Part shown: piece by piece, positions 7,532 through 8,432 of the stretch
Numbering within the stretch: position 1 is the stretch's first letter
Layout of the letters: each line of letters begins with the position of its first letter
Assembly (NCBI GenBank): GCA_025464735.1
Contig: JAODMX010000288.1
Coordinates: 1 to 8,432, forward strand
Direction of reading: 5' to 3'
Origin: Frondihabitans sp.
GTDB taxonomy: Bacteria > Actinomycetota > Actinomycetes > Actinomycetales > Microbacteriaceae
DNA: 8,432 nt
The notes under the pieces: model-generated
What the model was told of the DNA's origin: nothing
Seen by the model: only the letters and a program-made list of their open reading frames with translations
Database searches by the model: none
Program-made: the position numbers and the translations under genes

Positions 7532-8432
7532 TCAGGCTCCTGCTAGTTCGACTCGCCGAGCTGAGGCAAGAAGTTCTTTGGTGTAATCGGCGCCGGGTTC
7601 GGTGAAGAGAGCTTCCGCGTCACTGACCTCGACGATCCTGCCGTTCCGCATCACGCTGACGGTGTCGCAGAGGTCGGCTACGACGCCGAGGTTGTGGGTG
7701 ACGAGGATCATCGCCAGCCCCCGCTCGTCGCGTAGTTCTCGAAGCAATTCGAGAACCTCGGCTTGGACGGTGACGTCAAGGGCCGTCGTAGGTTCGTCGG
7801 CAACGATGAGGTCTGGGTCGGCGGCAATCGCGCCGCAGATCAGAACGCGCTGCGCCATACCGCCCGAGATCTGATGGGGGTAGAGGCCGAATACGCGTCG
7901 TGAGTTCTGGATTCCGACACGGTCCATGAGGGCGAGCAGATGCTCGTCAGCCTCGGCGCGCGTCCTGTTCGTCACCGCTCGAAGCCCTTGGCGGAGCTGG
8001 GCTCCGATCGTCTGAGAGGGATCGAGATTCGACATGGGCTCTTGGGGCACATAGGCGATGCGCCGGCCGCGCACGTCCTTCATTCGTGAGAAGTCAGCGA
8101 GAAGGTCTTCTCCGTCGAAGGTGACAGTGCCTCCGAGGATGAGGGCCTCTCGGGGAAGAATCCCGAGGGTTGAGAACGCGATTTGCGACTTGCCCGACCC
8201 GGACTCGCCAACGAGCCCGTGGACTTCCCCGCGTTTCACGTCCAGGTCAACGCCCTGAACTACTTCGTGGATCGACCCATCCTGCATGGGGTATCCGACA
8301 CGAAGACCGCGGATGGACAGCAGCGCGTGGTTGTCGGGGCTGCGGTGGCTCGACCCCGCGGAGAGGGTGTTCTTCTGCTCGTCGATGACCTCACGGCGTT
8401 GCCTTGCGTTGAGGGTTTTGTTTCGACTGGAC
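7532..8432 (-). CDS. Opp/Dpp-type ABC transporter ATP-binding protein (DppD/OppD-like), 5' end outside window
   Basis: ATPase subunit of an ABC importer of the peptide/nickel/oligosaccharide (Opp/Dpp) type, acting on the inner face of the membrane. Numbered from the Met at 8287, it shows Walker A GESGSGKS (27-34), Q-loop Q82 in PQEPMSNLDP, signature SGGMAQR (141-147), Walker B DEPTTALD (164-171) and H-loop H198. That Met is unlikely to be the true start: the frame stays open to the window edge, and the codons just upstream encode LLSIRGLRVGYP, the first strand and A-loop aromatic of the fold. No ATG, GTG or TTG occurs in frame between 8288 and 8431, so at least 48 more residues belong to it. 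They could be an N-terminal extension or the tail of a fused permease, a fusion known in actinobacteria. The C-terminus is short, ending soon after the YTKELL motif. It lies 3 nt from its partner ATPase. The family is certain, the substrate is not. Confidence 0.92.
   Translation of the reverse strand, partial: SSRNKTLNARQRREVIDEQKNTLSAGSSHRSPDNHALLSIRGLRVGYPMQDGSIHEVVQGVDLDVKRGEVHGLVGESGSGKSQIAFSTLGILPREALILGGTVTFDGEDLLADFSRMKDVRGRRIAYVPQEPMSNLDPSQTIGAQLRQGLRAVTNRTRAEADEHLLALMDRVGIQNSRRVFGLYPHQISGGMAQRVLICGAIAADPDLIVADEPTTALDVTVQAEVLELLRELRDERGLAMILVTHNLGVVADLCDTVSVMRNGRIVEVSDAEALFTEPGADYTKELLASARRVELAGA
7537..7541 (-). promoter_or_regulatory. Ribosome binding site of the DppF-like ATPase gene
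   Basis: AGGAG on the minus strand, 8 nt before ATG 7528. It lies inside the last codons of the upstream ATPase, consistent with coupled translation of the pair. Confidence 0.75.

Noticed and set aside
7532..8287. ATG 8287 as the start of the first ATPase
   Set aside because: It would remove the first beta strand and A-loop tyrosine; the frame continues upstream with fitting sequence.
1..8432. Terminators, internal promoters, RNA genes, CRISPR or mobile elements
   Set aside because: The largest gap between genes is 10 nt, and I saw no hairpin followed by a T-run, no repeat array, no tRNA-like sequence and no transposase or terminal repeats.

Overview
The window is GC-rich (about 60% by eye) and every gene lies on the minus strand, so transcription runs from high to low coordinates. 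Six reading frames fill nearly the whole 8.4 kb. The junctions are a 3-nt gap, an 8-nt overlap, a 10-nt gap, a 4-nt ATGA overlap and a 17-nt overlap, and all five visible stop codons are TGA. GC content, codon choice and gene families suggest an actinobacterium, perhaps Micrococcales. That placement is an inference; no marker gene is present.

In transcription order the window holds: (1) an oligopeptide/dipeptide-type ABC ATPase (DppD/OppD-like) whose 5' end lies beyond the right edge; (2) its partner ATPase (DppF/OppF-like); (3) a family 43 glycoside hydrolase of the beta-xylosidase/arabinofuranosidase type with a C-terminal beta-sandwich; (4) a compact family 78 alpha-L-rhamnosidase; (5) an apiosidase-like (DUF4038) hydrolase with an N-terminal DUF5060 module and a C-terminal small beta domain; (6) a second DUF5060-type hydrolase resembling the DUF5605 group, preceded by an unrecognised N-terminal region of about 115 residues and cut by the left edge.

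None of the four hydrolases has a visible signal peptide. The simplest model is import of plant-derived oligosaccharides or glycosides by the Opp-type transporter, followed by exo-acting trimming of rhamnose and pentoses in the cytoplasm. Rhamnose plus arabinose/xylose plus possible apiose points to pectin side chains (rhamnogalacturonan I or II) or decorated plant glycosides. The exact substrate cannot be read from the sequence.

There is no intergenic space large enough for a terminator or conventional promoter, and I saw no RNA gene, mobile element, CRISPR array or significant repeat. Promoter, permeases, solute-binding protein and any regulator must lie outside the window. The least ordinary points are the dedicated Opp-type ATPases in a glycan locus, two adjacent different DUF5060 hydrolases, the N-terminal extension of the last gene, and the missing start of the first ATPase, which hints at a permease fusion or an N-terminal extension.
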